This document shows, in pieces, positions 1-6,415 of a DNA stretch of 7,762 nucleotides. The notes beneath the pieces are model-generated. The model saw only the letters and a list, made by a program, of their open reading frames with translations, did no database searches and was not told the DNA's origin. Every line of letters begins with the position of its first letter. Position 1 is the first letter of the stretch. This DNA comes from an uncultured Clostridia bacterium. Lineage in GTDB: Bacteria > Bacillota > Clostridia > Oscillospirales > Acutalibacteraceae. Location of the stretch: assembly GCA_946626015.1 (NCBI GenBank), contig CAMOTT010000094.1, positions 1 through 7,762 of the forward strand. Reading direction: 5' to 3'. The translations under genes and the position numbers were made by a program.

Positions 1-490
1 CGTTGACACCCGTGACGATGACTACACCTGGTCACAGCCCTACATGAAAAACAGGCAGGTCGTTGTTACCCTCACAGCTTCCGGATATGACGGAACAGCG
101 GATCTCGCAGGCAAGAAGATCGGTTTGCAGGCAGGTTCAACAGCTGAATCAGCCGTAAAGTCAAAGGAAGCGTTTTATAACACAGTTAAGGATTCAATAG
201 TCCTTATCGAGAACAACATCATGGCTTTGCAGGAGCTTGAGGCAGGCAAGGTTGACGCAGTTGTAATGGACAGCATCGTTGCCGATTATTATGCGACCCA
301 GAAGCCCGGCCTTTACAAGGTGCTTTCGGAGACTCTCGCTGAGGAAGAATACGGAGTAGGTTTCCTTAAGGGCAACACGGAGCTCCGCGACCTTGTACAG
401 GGTGCTCTCGAAAGGCTTGCAAAGGACGGTACGCTGGCTGATATCTCCAACCAGTGGTTCGGCTCAGATGTTACGCTCATAGGCAAATAA
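1..490 (+). CDS. Amino acid ABC transporter, extracellular solute-binding protein (3' part)
   Basis: This is the C-terminal ~162 residues of a family 3 solute-binding protein (SBP_bac_3, type II periplasmic-binding fold); the gene begins before the window and reads in frame from base 2. Such proteins capture a polar amino acid outside the membrane and deliver it to the permease encoded just downstream. Visible family signatures are WSQPY (the usual F-S-x-P-Y segment), GKKIGLQAGSTAE (start of the second lobe), LEAGKVDAVVMDS (ligand-lobe segment with the conserved G-x-x-D-A) and a final helix with LAKDGTLADISNQWFG, typical of the family's C-terminus. Family members are about 250-280 residues, so roughly 100 residues, including any lipoprotein signal, are missing here. 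It ends with TAA. The ligand cannot be told from this half; a polar amino acid or cystine is an inference from the family and neighbours. Confidence 0.93.
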   Translation, partial: VDTRDDDYTWSQPYMKNRQVVVTLTASGYDGTADLAGKKIGLQAGSTAESAVKSKEAFYNTVKDSIVLIENNIMALQELEAGKVDAVVMDSIVADYYATQKPGLYKVLSETLAEEEYGVGFLKGNTELRDLVQGALERLAKDGTLADISNQWFGSDVTLIGK

Positions 491-515
491 TATTAAAAGC
501 AGGGCAAAAAATCAT

Positions 516-549
516 CTCTGCAATATCCGTTGACCCGGGTATTGCAGAG
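516..549 (+). promoter_or_regulatory. Intercistronic hairpin between binding-protein and permease genes
   Basis: A perfect 10-bp inverted repeat (CTCTGCAATA at 516-525 with TATTGCAGAG at 540-549) extends inward by four more pairs, one of them G-U, around a 6-base loop (530-535). It is followed by a pyrimidine-rich but interrupted tract (TTCTATTCTTT), which is weaker than a classic terminator tail. In ABC importer operons such hairpins after the binding-protein gene are known to raise binding-protein mRNA relative to the membrane components, by 3'-end protection or partial termination. That role is inferred here from position and structure. Confidence 0.7.
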
Positions 550-582
550 TTCTATTCTTTATTAAAAGGTGTGGTTGTTTTT

Positions 583-1257
583 ATGTTACCGATGCCGATA
601 ATTGCCGCAATATCCCCAAAGGTGGTTTTTACACAGCTGCTGGGCGGGTTTGAACTCACCATCCGGCTGTTTTTTTTGACGCTTCTTTTTGCCTTGCCTT
701 TGGGTATGCTTGTTGCCTTTTGCCGTATGTCAAAGTTTACTCCGTTAAGGTGGATCACAAAGCTTTACATATCCATCATGAGAGGCACACCCCTGATGCT
801 GCAGCTGATGGTGGTGTTTTACGGACCTTCATACCTTTTTAAAGGCGCGGATATAGAGCGGTTCCCGGCTGCGGTCATTGCGTTCTCAATAAATTATGCG
901 GCATATTTTGCCGAGATCTACCGCGGCGGCATCGAATCCATACCAAAGGGGCAGTATGAGGCCGCAAAGGTGCTGGGTTACAACAAAATACAGACGTTTA
1001 TGCGGATAATTCTGCCGCAGGTTTTGCGCAATGTTCTGCCCGCGATCACAAACGAGGTCATAACCCTTGTTAAGGATACTTCCCTTGCTTCGGTCATCGC
1101 CTATACAGAAATGTTCAGTGTGGCAAAAAGATTGTCGGCAAAGTATCTCTCACTGCTGCCGTATGCAGGCTCGGGTCTTTTCTACTATGTTGCGAATTAC
1201 ATCGTGTCTATTGTTATGGAATTCTTTGAGAAGAAACTCAATTATTACGAGAAATGA
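583..1257 (+). CDS. Amino acid ABC transporter permease (HisM/GlnP-like)
   Basis: Integral membrane subunit of a polar amino acid importer (BPD_transp_1 fold, His/Glu/Gln/Arg/opine subfamily), 224 residues from the chosen start, a normal length. Near the N-terminus (about residues 18-46) is a hydrophobic stretch with GGFELTIRLF, matching the usual G-x-x-x-T-(L/I) start of the first helix. RGTPL is at 67-71, and the cytoplasmic EAA loop that docks on the ATPase is at 126-132 (E126, A127, A128, G132), followed by LPQ and LVKDTSLAS. ATG 583 is preferred because AAAAGGTG (564-571) precedes it by 11 bases and the protein then has a typical N-terminus. The reading frame is open further upstream, but a start at 454 would overlap the binding-protein gene and read through the hairpin. 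GTG 571 and ATG 592 are alternatives. The ATPase gene follows after 15 bases. A single permease gene suggests a homodimeric channel. Confidence 0.93.
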   Translation: MLPMPIIAAISPKVVFTQLLGGFELTIRLFFLTLLFALPLGMLVAFCRMSKFTPLRWITKLYISIMRGTPLMLQLMVVFYGPSYLFKGADIERFPAAVIAFSINYAAYFAEIYRGGIESIPKGQYEAAKVLGYNKIQTFMRIILPQVLRNVLPAITNEVITLVKDTSLASVIAYTEMFSVAKRLSAKYLSLLPYAGSGLFYYVANYIVSIVMEFFEKKLNYYEK

Positions 1258-1259
1258 TC

Positions 1260-1265
1260 GGAGGG
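1260..1265 (+). promoter_or_regulatory. Ribosome binding site fixing the TTG start of the ATPase gene
   Basis: GGAGGG lies 7 bases before TTG 1273. No ATG occurs near the expected N-terminus, and the encoded MSLLEIKNLKKSF aligns with the usual beginning of these ATPases, so the site decides a TTG start. Confidence 0.85.
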
Positions 1266-1272
1266 TGCTGTT

Positions 1273-2031
1273 TTGTCGTTACTTGAAATCAAAAATCTAA
1301 AAAAAAGCTTCGGCGATAATAATGTTCTCCGGGATATTTCCCTGAACGTTGACGAGGGTCAGGTGGTTGCCGTAATAGGCCCTTCCGGCTCCGGCAAATC
1401 CACTTTGCTGCGGTGCGCCACCACGCTGGAAATTCCGGACAGCGGAGATATAAAATATATCGATGAATATCTTTGCAGGACAGTTGACGGCGTGATGCAG
1501 TACGCAAAAAAAGATAAGCTTAAAAAGATCTGTTCCTACTTTGGTCTGGTTTTTCAGAACTTTAACCTTTTCCCCCATTACACGGTTATGAAGAACATAA
1601 TAGATGCGCCGGTAAAGGTGATGAAGCAGGACAAAAAACAGGCGGAAAAAACCGCCATGGATCTGCTGACTAAAATGGGAATAGCGGACAAGGCGGACGC
1701 CTATCCCTGCAATCTTTCCGGCGGCCAGCAGCAGAGAGTCTCCATCGCCAGGGCGCTGGCTCTCAACCCCAGGATACTGTTCTTTGATGAACCTACCTCC
1801 GCCCTTGACCCGGAGCTCACCGGCGAGATACTCAAGGTCATACGTCAGCTGGCGGCGGAAAATATGACCATGGTTATCGTCACCCACGAGATGACCTTCG
1901 CCCGGGATGTGGCGGATCATATCATATTTATGGACGGCGGCGTCATCGTTGAGGAGGGCAGCCCGGAGGAGGTTATCGGTAACCCGAAATCAGAGCGCAC
2001 AAAGGCTTTCCTCTCAAGATTTGAAGGTTAA
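1273..2031 (+). CDS. Amino acid ABC transporter ATP-binding protein (HisP/GlnQ-like)
   Basis: Cytoplasmic ATPase that powers the importer, 252 residues with a TTG start. All nucleotide-site motifs are intact: Walker A GPSGSGKS at 36-43, Q-loop Q95 within VFQNFNLFPH, signature LSGGQQQR from 148, Walker B ILFFDE ending at E173, D-loop SALD and switch histidine H205. FNLFPHYTV and the MxxGxIxExG-like segment near 220-229 are typical of polar amino acid importers. Between strand LEIPDSGDI and the Q-loop there is an extended segment (about 62-88) containing YAKKDKLKKICSYFG; it is longer than in short GlnQ proteins and recalls HisP/TcyN-like members that carry a K-x-x-L-x-x-x-R-type helix here. It is probably translated with the permease gene 15 bases upstream. 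The amino acid transported is not determined by this subunit. Confidence 0.96.
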   Translation: MSLLEIKNLKKSFGDNNVLRDISLNVDEGQVVAVIGPSGSGKSTLLRCATTLEIPDSGDIKYIDEYLCRTVDGVMQYAKKDKLKKICSYFGLVFQNFNLFPHYTVMKNIIDAPVKVMKQDKKQAEKTAMDLLTKMGIADKADAYPCNLSGGQQQRVSIARALALNPRILFFDEPTSALDPELTGEILKVIRQLAAENMTMVIVTHEMTFARDVADHIIFMDGGVIVEEGSPEEVIGNPKSERTKAFLSRFEG

Positions 2032-2048
2032 AACAAGATAAACAAAAG

Positions 2049-2093
2049 CGGAACGCATCAAAGGGCCGAGCCTGACGATGCGTTCCGTTTTTT
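2049..2093. terminator. Bidirectional Rho-independent terminator between convergent operons
   Basis: An 11-bp perfect stem pairs CGGAACGCATC (2049-2059) with GATGCGTTCCG (2077-2087) and is followed by TTTTTT (2088-2093) on the + strand. On the - strand the same stem is followed by CTTTTGTT, the complement of the A-rich stretch 2041-2048. It lies 17 bases after the ATPase stop and about 16 bases beyond the phosphatase stop, so it can end both transcripts. Confidence 0.92.
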
Positions 2094-2103
2094 ATGTAGT
2101 TAT

Positions 2104-2751
2104 TCAGTTTATGATGTCGAAATATTCATCCGGAGCGTCTATTATAAAATCGGCTCCGGCAGCTTTGAGCTCTTCGCGGCTCCTGAATCCCCATGTAACG
2201 CCGATACAGGGGAGACAGGCGTTTTTCGCCGTCTGAACATCTACTTGAGAATCCCCGGTGAAAATGGCGTTTTCTTTTGGAATTTCAAGCTCTTTCAAAG
2301 CAAAAACAATGCCGTCCGGGGCAGGCTTTACAGGCCTGCCGTCCACCGCGCCTACAACAACGTCAAACAGCCCGTTGAACATATTATCGCAGAGCTCTAT
2401 CACTGCAGGCTCGATCTTGTTTGAGACAACGGCGGTCTTGAAGCCCTCCGCCTTCATCCTTGTTATGGCGGAGACAATGCCGTCATAAGGTCTTGTTTTG
2501 TTCATCATATTCTTTTTATAGTGAGCGAGGAAAACGCCGAGGACGCGCTCAAATTCAGCCTCGCCGGTGCCCGGAGGCAGGGCGCGCCTTATGAGCATAT
2601 TTATACCGTTGCCCACAAACCTGCGAACTTCATCAAGGCTGCGGACGGTGTAACCGAAGCTTTGCAGAGCAAAGTTCGTGCTGTCACGCAGATCCTCAAG
2701 GGTATTGAGAACGGTGCCGTCCATATCAAAAATTATTGCCGAATATCTCAT
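2104..2751 (-). CDS. HAD-family hydrolase, phosphoglycolate phosphatase-like
   Basis: A 215-residue haloacid-dehalogenase-superfamily phosphatase of the Gph/PGMB type. Motif I is DMDGT (nucleophile D9, acid D11), followed by an alpha-helical cap (about 15-85) with the RRFVGNGI segment typical of Gph. Motif II is VVSNK (S110), motif III K142-P143 and motif IV GDSQVD (D167, D171, Mg2+ binding). The C-terminal GVTWGF segment also fits Gph proteins. Known Gph enzymes hydrolyse 2-phosphoglycolate, but HAD phosphatases are often promiscuous and relatives such as the pyrophosphatase PpaX look similar, so the substrate is uncertain. It starts at ATG 2749-2751, only 6 bases after the dnaJ stop. The upstream region on its strand is A-rich with only a weak AGAAAG-like ribosome site inside dnaJ, which suggests translational coupling to dnaJ. 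It is the last gene of the heat-shock operon and stops with TGA. Confidence 0.9.
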   Translation of the reverse strand: MRYSAIIFDMDGTVLNTLEDLRDSTNFALQSFGYTVRSLDEVRRFVGNGINMLIRRALPPGTGEAEFERVLGVFLAHYKKNMMNKTRPYDGIVSAITRMKAEGFKTAVVSNKIEPAVIELCDNMFNGLFDVVVGAVDGRPVKPAPDGIVFALKELEIPKENAIFTGDSQVDVQTAKNACLPCIGVTWGFRSREELKAAGADFIIDAPDEYFDIIN

Positions 2752-2757
2752 AACCGA

Positions 2758-3909
2758 TTATTTTTTCTTTCTGAAAAATCCCTTTCTGTCATCCTCGTCG
2801 TCGTTGCCGAAGGTGGTCTTTGTGCCGAATTCGTTCTGGAATTCCTTGAGCAGCTCCTTCTGCTTTTGGTTAAGGTTCTTTGGAACCTCTACGATGATGC
2901 GGATCATCTGATCGCCCTTGCCCCTGCCGTTGAGGGCTTGTATGCCTCTGCCCCGCATTACAAATACGGATCCGGGCTGTGTGCCTGCCGGAAGTTCGTA
3001 CTTGACCTTGCCGTCAAGGGTGGGAACAAAGAGGGAGTCACCCAAAGCTGCCTGGGCAAAGCTGACCTTTACGTCACACCAGACGTTGTATCCGTCGCGC
3101 TCAAAGAATGGGTGGGGACGAACCATGACGATCACCAGCAGATCCCCCGCCGGGCCGCCGTTGAGCCCCTTGTTGCCTTCACCGCGAACCTTGAAAACCT
3201 GACCGTCGTCAATGCCGGCAGGTATGGAAACATCCATCTGTACCTTTTTTGAAACTATACCGCCGCCCCGGCATTTTGAGCAGGGGTGATCCACTACGCG
3301 GCCTTTGCCGTTACATTTTGAACAGGTTCTTGAGGTGGAGATAACGCCGAAGGGAGTCCTCTGCTGAACGTTTACGTGGCCGGAACCTTTACAGTCCGGG
3401 CAGGTCTTGGGCGAGGAACCCTTTGCCGCGCCTGTGCCGCCGCATTCCGGGCAAAGCTCGATACGGCTGATGTTCACGGTGCGTTTGCAGCCCTTTGCCG
3501 CCTCCTCAAAGGATATGGTGACCCTTGTCTGAACGTCATCGCCACGTCTTGGAGCGTTGGGGTTGGCCTGTCTGCCTCCGCCAAATCCGCCGAAAATGCC
3601 GCCGAACAGATCGCCCAGGTCGCCGAAATCAAAACCTCCGAAGCCCCCGGCTCCTCCGGCGCCGCCCGCGCCGTAGTTGGGGTCAACACCGGCGTGGCCG
3701 AACTGGTCGTAGCGCGCCTTTTTGGTGGCGTCAGACAGCACCTCGTAGGCCTCGTTGGCCTCCTTGAATTTGGCCTCGGCTTCTTTGTCTCCGGGGTTCA
3801 GGTCGGGATGGTACTGCTTGGCCTTTTTCCTGTATGCTTTTTTGATCTCATCCTCGCTGGCGTTTTTGTCAACGCCCAGGACTTCGTAGTAATCTCTTTT
3901 GTCCGCCAT
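2758..3909 (-). CDS. dnaJ: Chaperone protein DnaJ (Hsp40, type I)
   Basis: Full-length type I J-protein of 383 residues, the co-chaperone that delivers unfolded substrates to DnaK and stimulates its ATPase. Domains in order are the J domain at 1-70 with HPD at 34-36; a Gly/Phe-rich linker at about 79-113; and a zinc-binding region with four C-x-x-C-x-G-x-G repeats starting at C153, C170, C196 and C210, enough for two zinc ions. Two beta-rich substrate-binding and dimerisation domains follow (about 222-345). The tail is acidic then basic (DDEDDRK, then FFRKKK at the end). The start is supported by GGAG (3918-3921) 8 bases upstream. An 88-base gap with a hairpin separates it from dnaK, while the phosphatase gene follows almost immediately. 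It belongs to the HrcA-controlled operon. Confidence 0.98.
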   Translation of the reverse strand: MADKRDYYEVLGVDKNASEDEIKKAYRKKAKQYHPDLNPGDKEAEAKFKEANEAYEVLSDATKKARYDQFGHAGVDPNYGAGGAGGAGGFGGFDFGDLGDLFGGIFGGFGGGRQANPNAPRRGDDVQTRVTISFEEAAKGCKRTVNISRIELCPECGGTGAAKGSSPKTCPDCKGSGHVNVQQRTPFGVISTSRTCSKCNGKGRVVDHPCSKCRGGGIVSKKVQMDVSIPAGIDDGQVFKVRGEGNKGLNGGPAGDLLVIVMVRPHPFFERDGYNVWCDVKVSFAQAALGDSLFVPTLDGKVKYELPAGTQPGSVFVMRGRGIQALNGRGKGDQMIRIIVEVPKNLNQKQKELLKEFQNEFGTKTTFGNDDEDDRKGFFRKKK

Positions 3910-3944
3910 ATCACGGGCTCCTTTTTATCAGCAAATAAACCTTC

Positions 3945-3976
3945 GCAATGCCCGGAGCGCAGACTCCGGACATTGC
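3945..3976 (-). promoter_or_regulatory. Hairpin in the dnaK-dnaJ intergenic region
   Basis: Inverted repeat GCAATG (3945-3950) / CATTGC (3971-3976) plus CCGGAG (3952-3957) / CTCCGG (3964-3969), with one C-A mismatch and a 6-base loop. On the - strand, the direction of transcription, it is followed by GAAGGTTTATTTG rather than a T-run, so it is not a standard terminator. It lies about 20 bases before the dnaJ ribosome site. A role in mRNA processing, stabilising the dnaK 3' end, or partial attenuation of dnaJ is inferred. Confidence 0.7.
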
Positions 3977-3997
3977 AGAAAAGCTGTTTTGATTAAA

Positions 3998-5821
3998 TTA
4001 TGCTTCCGGGGGAACGTCCTCGTAGGTAGCCTCGGTGTAGCCGTCGCCGTTGGGAGCTGCGCCCTGAGCGTCCGCGCCTGCCGCGGCAGCGGCGTCCTTG
4101 TAAAGCTTTTCGGAGATCTCATAGAACTTCGCTGTGAGCTCCTCCTGACGGGTCTTGATAAGCTCGATATCCTCGCCCTTGAGAGCCTCTTTGAGGGCGT
4201 CGATCTTTTCGTTGATGCCGGTCTTTTCGTCCTCGGCTATTTTGTCGCCGTTTTCTTTGAGGAGCTTTTCGTACTGGAAGATCATCTGATCGGCGCTGTT
4301 GCGGATATCAACTTCCTCACGCTTTTTCTTATCCTCCTGTGCAAACTGTTCGGCTTCCTTGACAGCCTTGTCGATATCCTCCTTGGACATATTGGTGGAG
4401 GAGGTTATGGAGATGGACTGCTCCTTGTTTGTACCCAGATCCTTTGCGGAGACGTGAACGATGCCGTTTGCGTCTATATCGAAGGTGACTTCGATCTGGG
4501 GAACGCCTCTGGGAGCGGGCATGATGCCGTCCAGATGGAATACGCCCAGGGTCTTGTTATCCTTGGCAAACTCACGCTCGCCCTGAAGCACGTGAACCTC
4601 AACTGAGGGCTGATTGTCAGCGGCTGTTGAGAAGATCTGGCTCTTCTTTACGGGGATAGTGGTGTTTCTGTCGATGATCTTTGTGTTGATGCCGCCCATT
4701 GTCTCAATGCCCAGTGAAAGGGGAGTGACGTCAAGGAGAAGAAGACCCTTGACCTCGCCGCCGAGAACGCCTGCCTGAAGAGCCGCGCCGATGGCAACGC
4801 ACTCATCGGGGTTGATACCCTTGAAGGGCTCAATGCCGGTAAATTTCTTTATAGCCTCCTGAACTGCGGGGATACGGCTGGAGCCGCCCACAAGGAGAAC
4901 CTTGTTGATCTCGGAGGTGTTGAGCTTGCTGTCCTTGATAGCCTGACGGACGGGACCCATGGTAGCCTCCACAAGATCCGCCGTCATCTCGTTGAACCTT
5001 GCCCTTGTAAGGGTGGTCTCAAGGTGCTTGGGGCCTGTGGCGTCAGCTGTGATGAAGGGCAGGCTTATCTGGGAAGTGGTCACGCCGGAAAGCTCGATCT
5101 TTGCCTTTTCAGCGGCCTCTTTAAGCCTCTGCATTGCCATTTTGTCGCTTCTGAGGTCGATGCCGTTTTCCTTTTTGAACTCGTCCGCGAGCCAGTCGAT
5201 TATTCTCTGGTCAAAGTCGTCGCCGCCCAGCTTGTTGTTGCCGGCTGTGGCAAGAACCTCCTGAACGCCGTCGCCCATCTCGATGATGGATACATCGAAG
5301 GTGCCGCCGCCAAGGTCGTAGACCATGACCTTTTGATCGTTTTCTTTGTCTATGCCGTATGCGAGAGCTGCGGCAGTGGGCTCGTTGATGATCCTCTTTA
5401 CCTCAAGGCCTGCGATCTTGCCCGCGTCCTTTGTTGCCTGACGCTGTGAGTCCGTGAAGTATGCGGGGACGGTGATAACAGCCTCTGTTACCTTGTCGCC
5501 CAAATAGCTTTCAGCGTCCGCCTTGAGCTTTTGCAGGATCATTGCGGAGATCTCCTGAGGAGTGTAGTCCTTATTGTCGATGCTTACGTGATAATTGCTG
5601 CCCATCTGACGTTTGATGGAAGAGACCGTGCGGTCGGGGTTTGTAATAGCCTGACGCTTTGCAACCTGACCCACCATGCGCTCGCCGGTCTTGCCGAAAG
5701 CCACAACAGAGGGAGTGGTTCTTGCGCCCTCAGCGTTTGCGATAACAACAGGCTCGCCGCCCTCGATCACCGCTACACATGAATTTGTTGTACCTAAGTC
5801 GATACCGATTACCTTTGACAT
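3998..5821 (-). CDS. dnaK: Chaperone protein DnaK (Hsp70)
   Basis: Complete 607-residue Hsp70, the ATP-driven chaperone that binds exposed hydrophobic segments of unfolded proteins in the cytoplasm. The nucleotide-binding domain (1 to about 360) shows IDLGTTNSC at 7-15 (phosphate 1), NEPTAAALAYG at 146-156, VYDLGGGTFDVSI at 167-179 (phosphate 2) and VGGSSRIP at 311-318. The interdomain linker GLLLLDV (359-365) leads to the beta-sandwich substrate-binding domain (DVTPLSLGIET onward) and a helical lid from about 480. Between SSIKRQMG and the TPQEIS segment it lacks the roughly 24-residue insert found in Gram-negative DnaK, as expected for Firmicutes. The tail is Ala/Gly-rich (about 577-592) and ends YEDVPPEA, without the common EEVK-like ending. 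AGGAGG (5830-5835) sits 8 bases before the ATG. grpE ends 31 bases upstream. Confidence 0.99.
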   Translation of the reverse strand: MSKVIGIDLGTTNSCVAVIEGGEPVVIANAEGARTTPSVVAFGKTGERMVGQVAKRQAITNPDRTVSSIKRQMGSNYHVSIDNKDYTPQEISAMILQKLKADAESYLGDKVTEAVITVPAYFTDSQRQATKDAGKIAGLEVKRIINEPTAAALAYGIDKENDQKVMVYDLGGGTFDVSIIEMGDGVQEVLATAGNNKLGGDDFDQRIIDWLADEFKKENGIDLRSDKMAMQRLKEAAEKAKIELSGVTTSQISLPFITADATGPKHLETTLTRARFNEMTADLVEATMGPVRQAIKDSKLNTSEINKVLLVGGSSRIPAVQEAIKKFTGIEPFKGINPDECVAIGAALQAGVLGGEVKGLLLLDVTPLSLGIETMGGINTKIIDRNTTIPVKKSQIFSTAADNQPSVEVHVLQGEREFAKDNKTLGVFHLDGIMPAPRGVPQIEVTFDIDANGIVHVSAKDLGTNKEQSISITSSTNMSKEDIDKAVKEAEQFAQEDKKKREEVDIRNSADQMIFQYEKLLKENGDKIAEDEKTGINEKIDALKEALKGEDIELIKTRQEELTAKFYEISEKLYKDAAAAAGADAQGAAPNGDGYTEATYEDVPPEA

Positions 5822-5852
5822 AATATATTCCTCCTGATGAATTATTTATTAC

Positions 5853-6401
5853 TTAATTTGCAACCTGTACGGTCGCGCATCTTATAACCTTGTCGCCTAA
5901 TTTGTAGCCCTTTTGGAACACGGCCGAGACCACGTCCTCGCCCAGTGAATCGTCCTCAATGTGCATCACCGCCGCGTAGGAATTCGGCTCAAATTTGTCG
6001 CCCACCTCGCCAAAGGGCTCGGCGCCTAATTTGGCAATGGCATCGTTGAGCTGTTTGAATATCATCTCGATGCCTTTTCTGTAATCCTCAAGGCTTACGT
6101 CCTTGTTCTGCTCAGCCCGTTCAAAATTATCTATCACCGGCAGAAGCTCGCCGATAACCGTGACCTTGGACATCTGATACAGATCCTCTTTTTCTTTCTG
6201 GGTACGTTTTCTGAAATTGTCATACTCTGCGGCAAGCCTTAAAAACTGGTCTTCTTTTTCGGCCAGCTGCTGCTTGAGCTGTTCCTTTTCGTTGGGCTTC
6301 TTGGGAGCTTTTTCTTTTTTTGCTTTGGAGTCGTTTACCTCTTCCGCCGTCTGAACCTCCTGCTCCTGTACGGCCTCGTTTTTGATATCTTCTTTTGCCA
6401 C
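5853..6401 (-). CDS. grpE: Nucleotide exchange factor GrpE
   Basis: A 182-residue GrpE, the homodimeric factor that releases ADP from DnaK and so resets the chaperone cycle. The first ~45 residues are highly charged and probably disordered. A long coiled-coil helix follows (about 38-100) with the conserved LRLAAEYDNFRKRTQKEKEDL, split here as LRLAAEYDNF (54-63) and RKRTQKEKEDL (64-74), then LLPVIDNFERA (87-97). The C-terminal beta domain holds FGEVGDKFEPN (130-140), VMHIEDD and GYKLGDKVIRCATVQV. In the FxPN segment the histidine common in the family (PNxHxAV) is replaced by Tyr (Y142). The start is GTG, supported by GGGAGG (6409-6414), which follows directly on the hrcA stop. The hrcA-grpE gap is 14 bases, so the genes are co-transcribed and may be coupled. 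Confidence 0.97.
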   Translation of the reverse strand: MAKEDIKNEAVQEQEVQTAEEVNDSKAKKEKAPKKPNEKEQLKQQLAEKEDQFLRLAAEYDNFRKRTQKEKEDLYQMSKVTVIGELLPVIDNFERAEQNKDVSLEDYRKGIEMIFKQLNDAIAKLGAEPFGEVGDKFEPNSYAAVMHIEDDSLGEDVVSAVFQKGYKLGDKVIRCATVQVAN

Positions 6402-6408
6402 GTCTGAT

Positions 6409-6414
6409 CCTCCC
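6409..6414 (-). promoter_or_regulatory. Ribosome binding site fixing the GTG start of grpE
   Basis: GGGAGG on the - strand, 7 bases before GTG 6401-6399 and one base after the hrcA stop codon. The next in-frame ATG would remove much of the protein, so the GTG start is well supported. Confidence 0.85.
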
Positions 6415-6415
6415 T

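Noticed and set aside
454..582. Upstream extension of the permease to ATG 454
   Set aside because: It would overlap the binding-protein gene by 37 bases and translate the intergenic hairpin into residues with no permease similarity; ATG 583 gives a normal family N-terminus.
1297..1920. A 207-codon - strand open frame opposite the ABC ATPase gene
   Set aside because: It is a shadow of the ATPase reading frame, whose Walker, signature and switch motifs are all intact; the antisense product has no recognisable family.
2752..2757. A separate promoter for the phosphatase gene
   Set aside because: The 6-base gap and the end of dnaJ show no -35/-10 pair; co-transcription with dnaJ is simpler.
3376..4606. 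Long + strand open frames opposite dnaJ and dnaK (206 and 235 codons), and another at 2521-3252
   Set aside because: They are antisense to highly conserved dnaJ, dnaK and phosphatase genes, lack ribosome sites and recognisable domains, and have the repetitive hydrophobic or Arg-rich make-up of frames mirrored from codon-biased genes.
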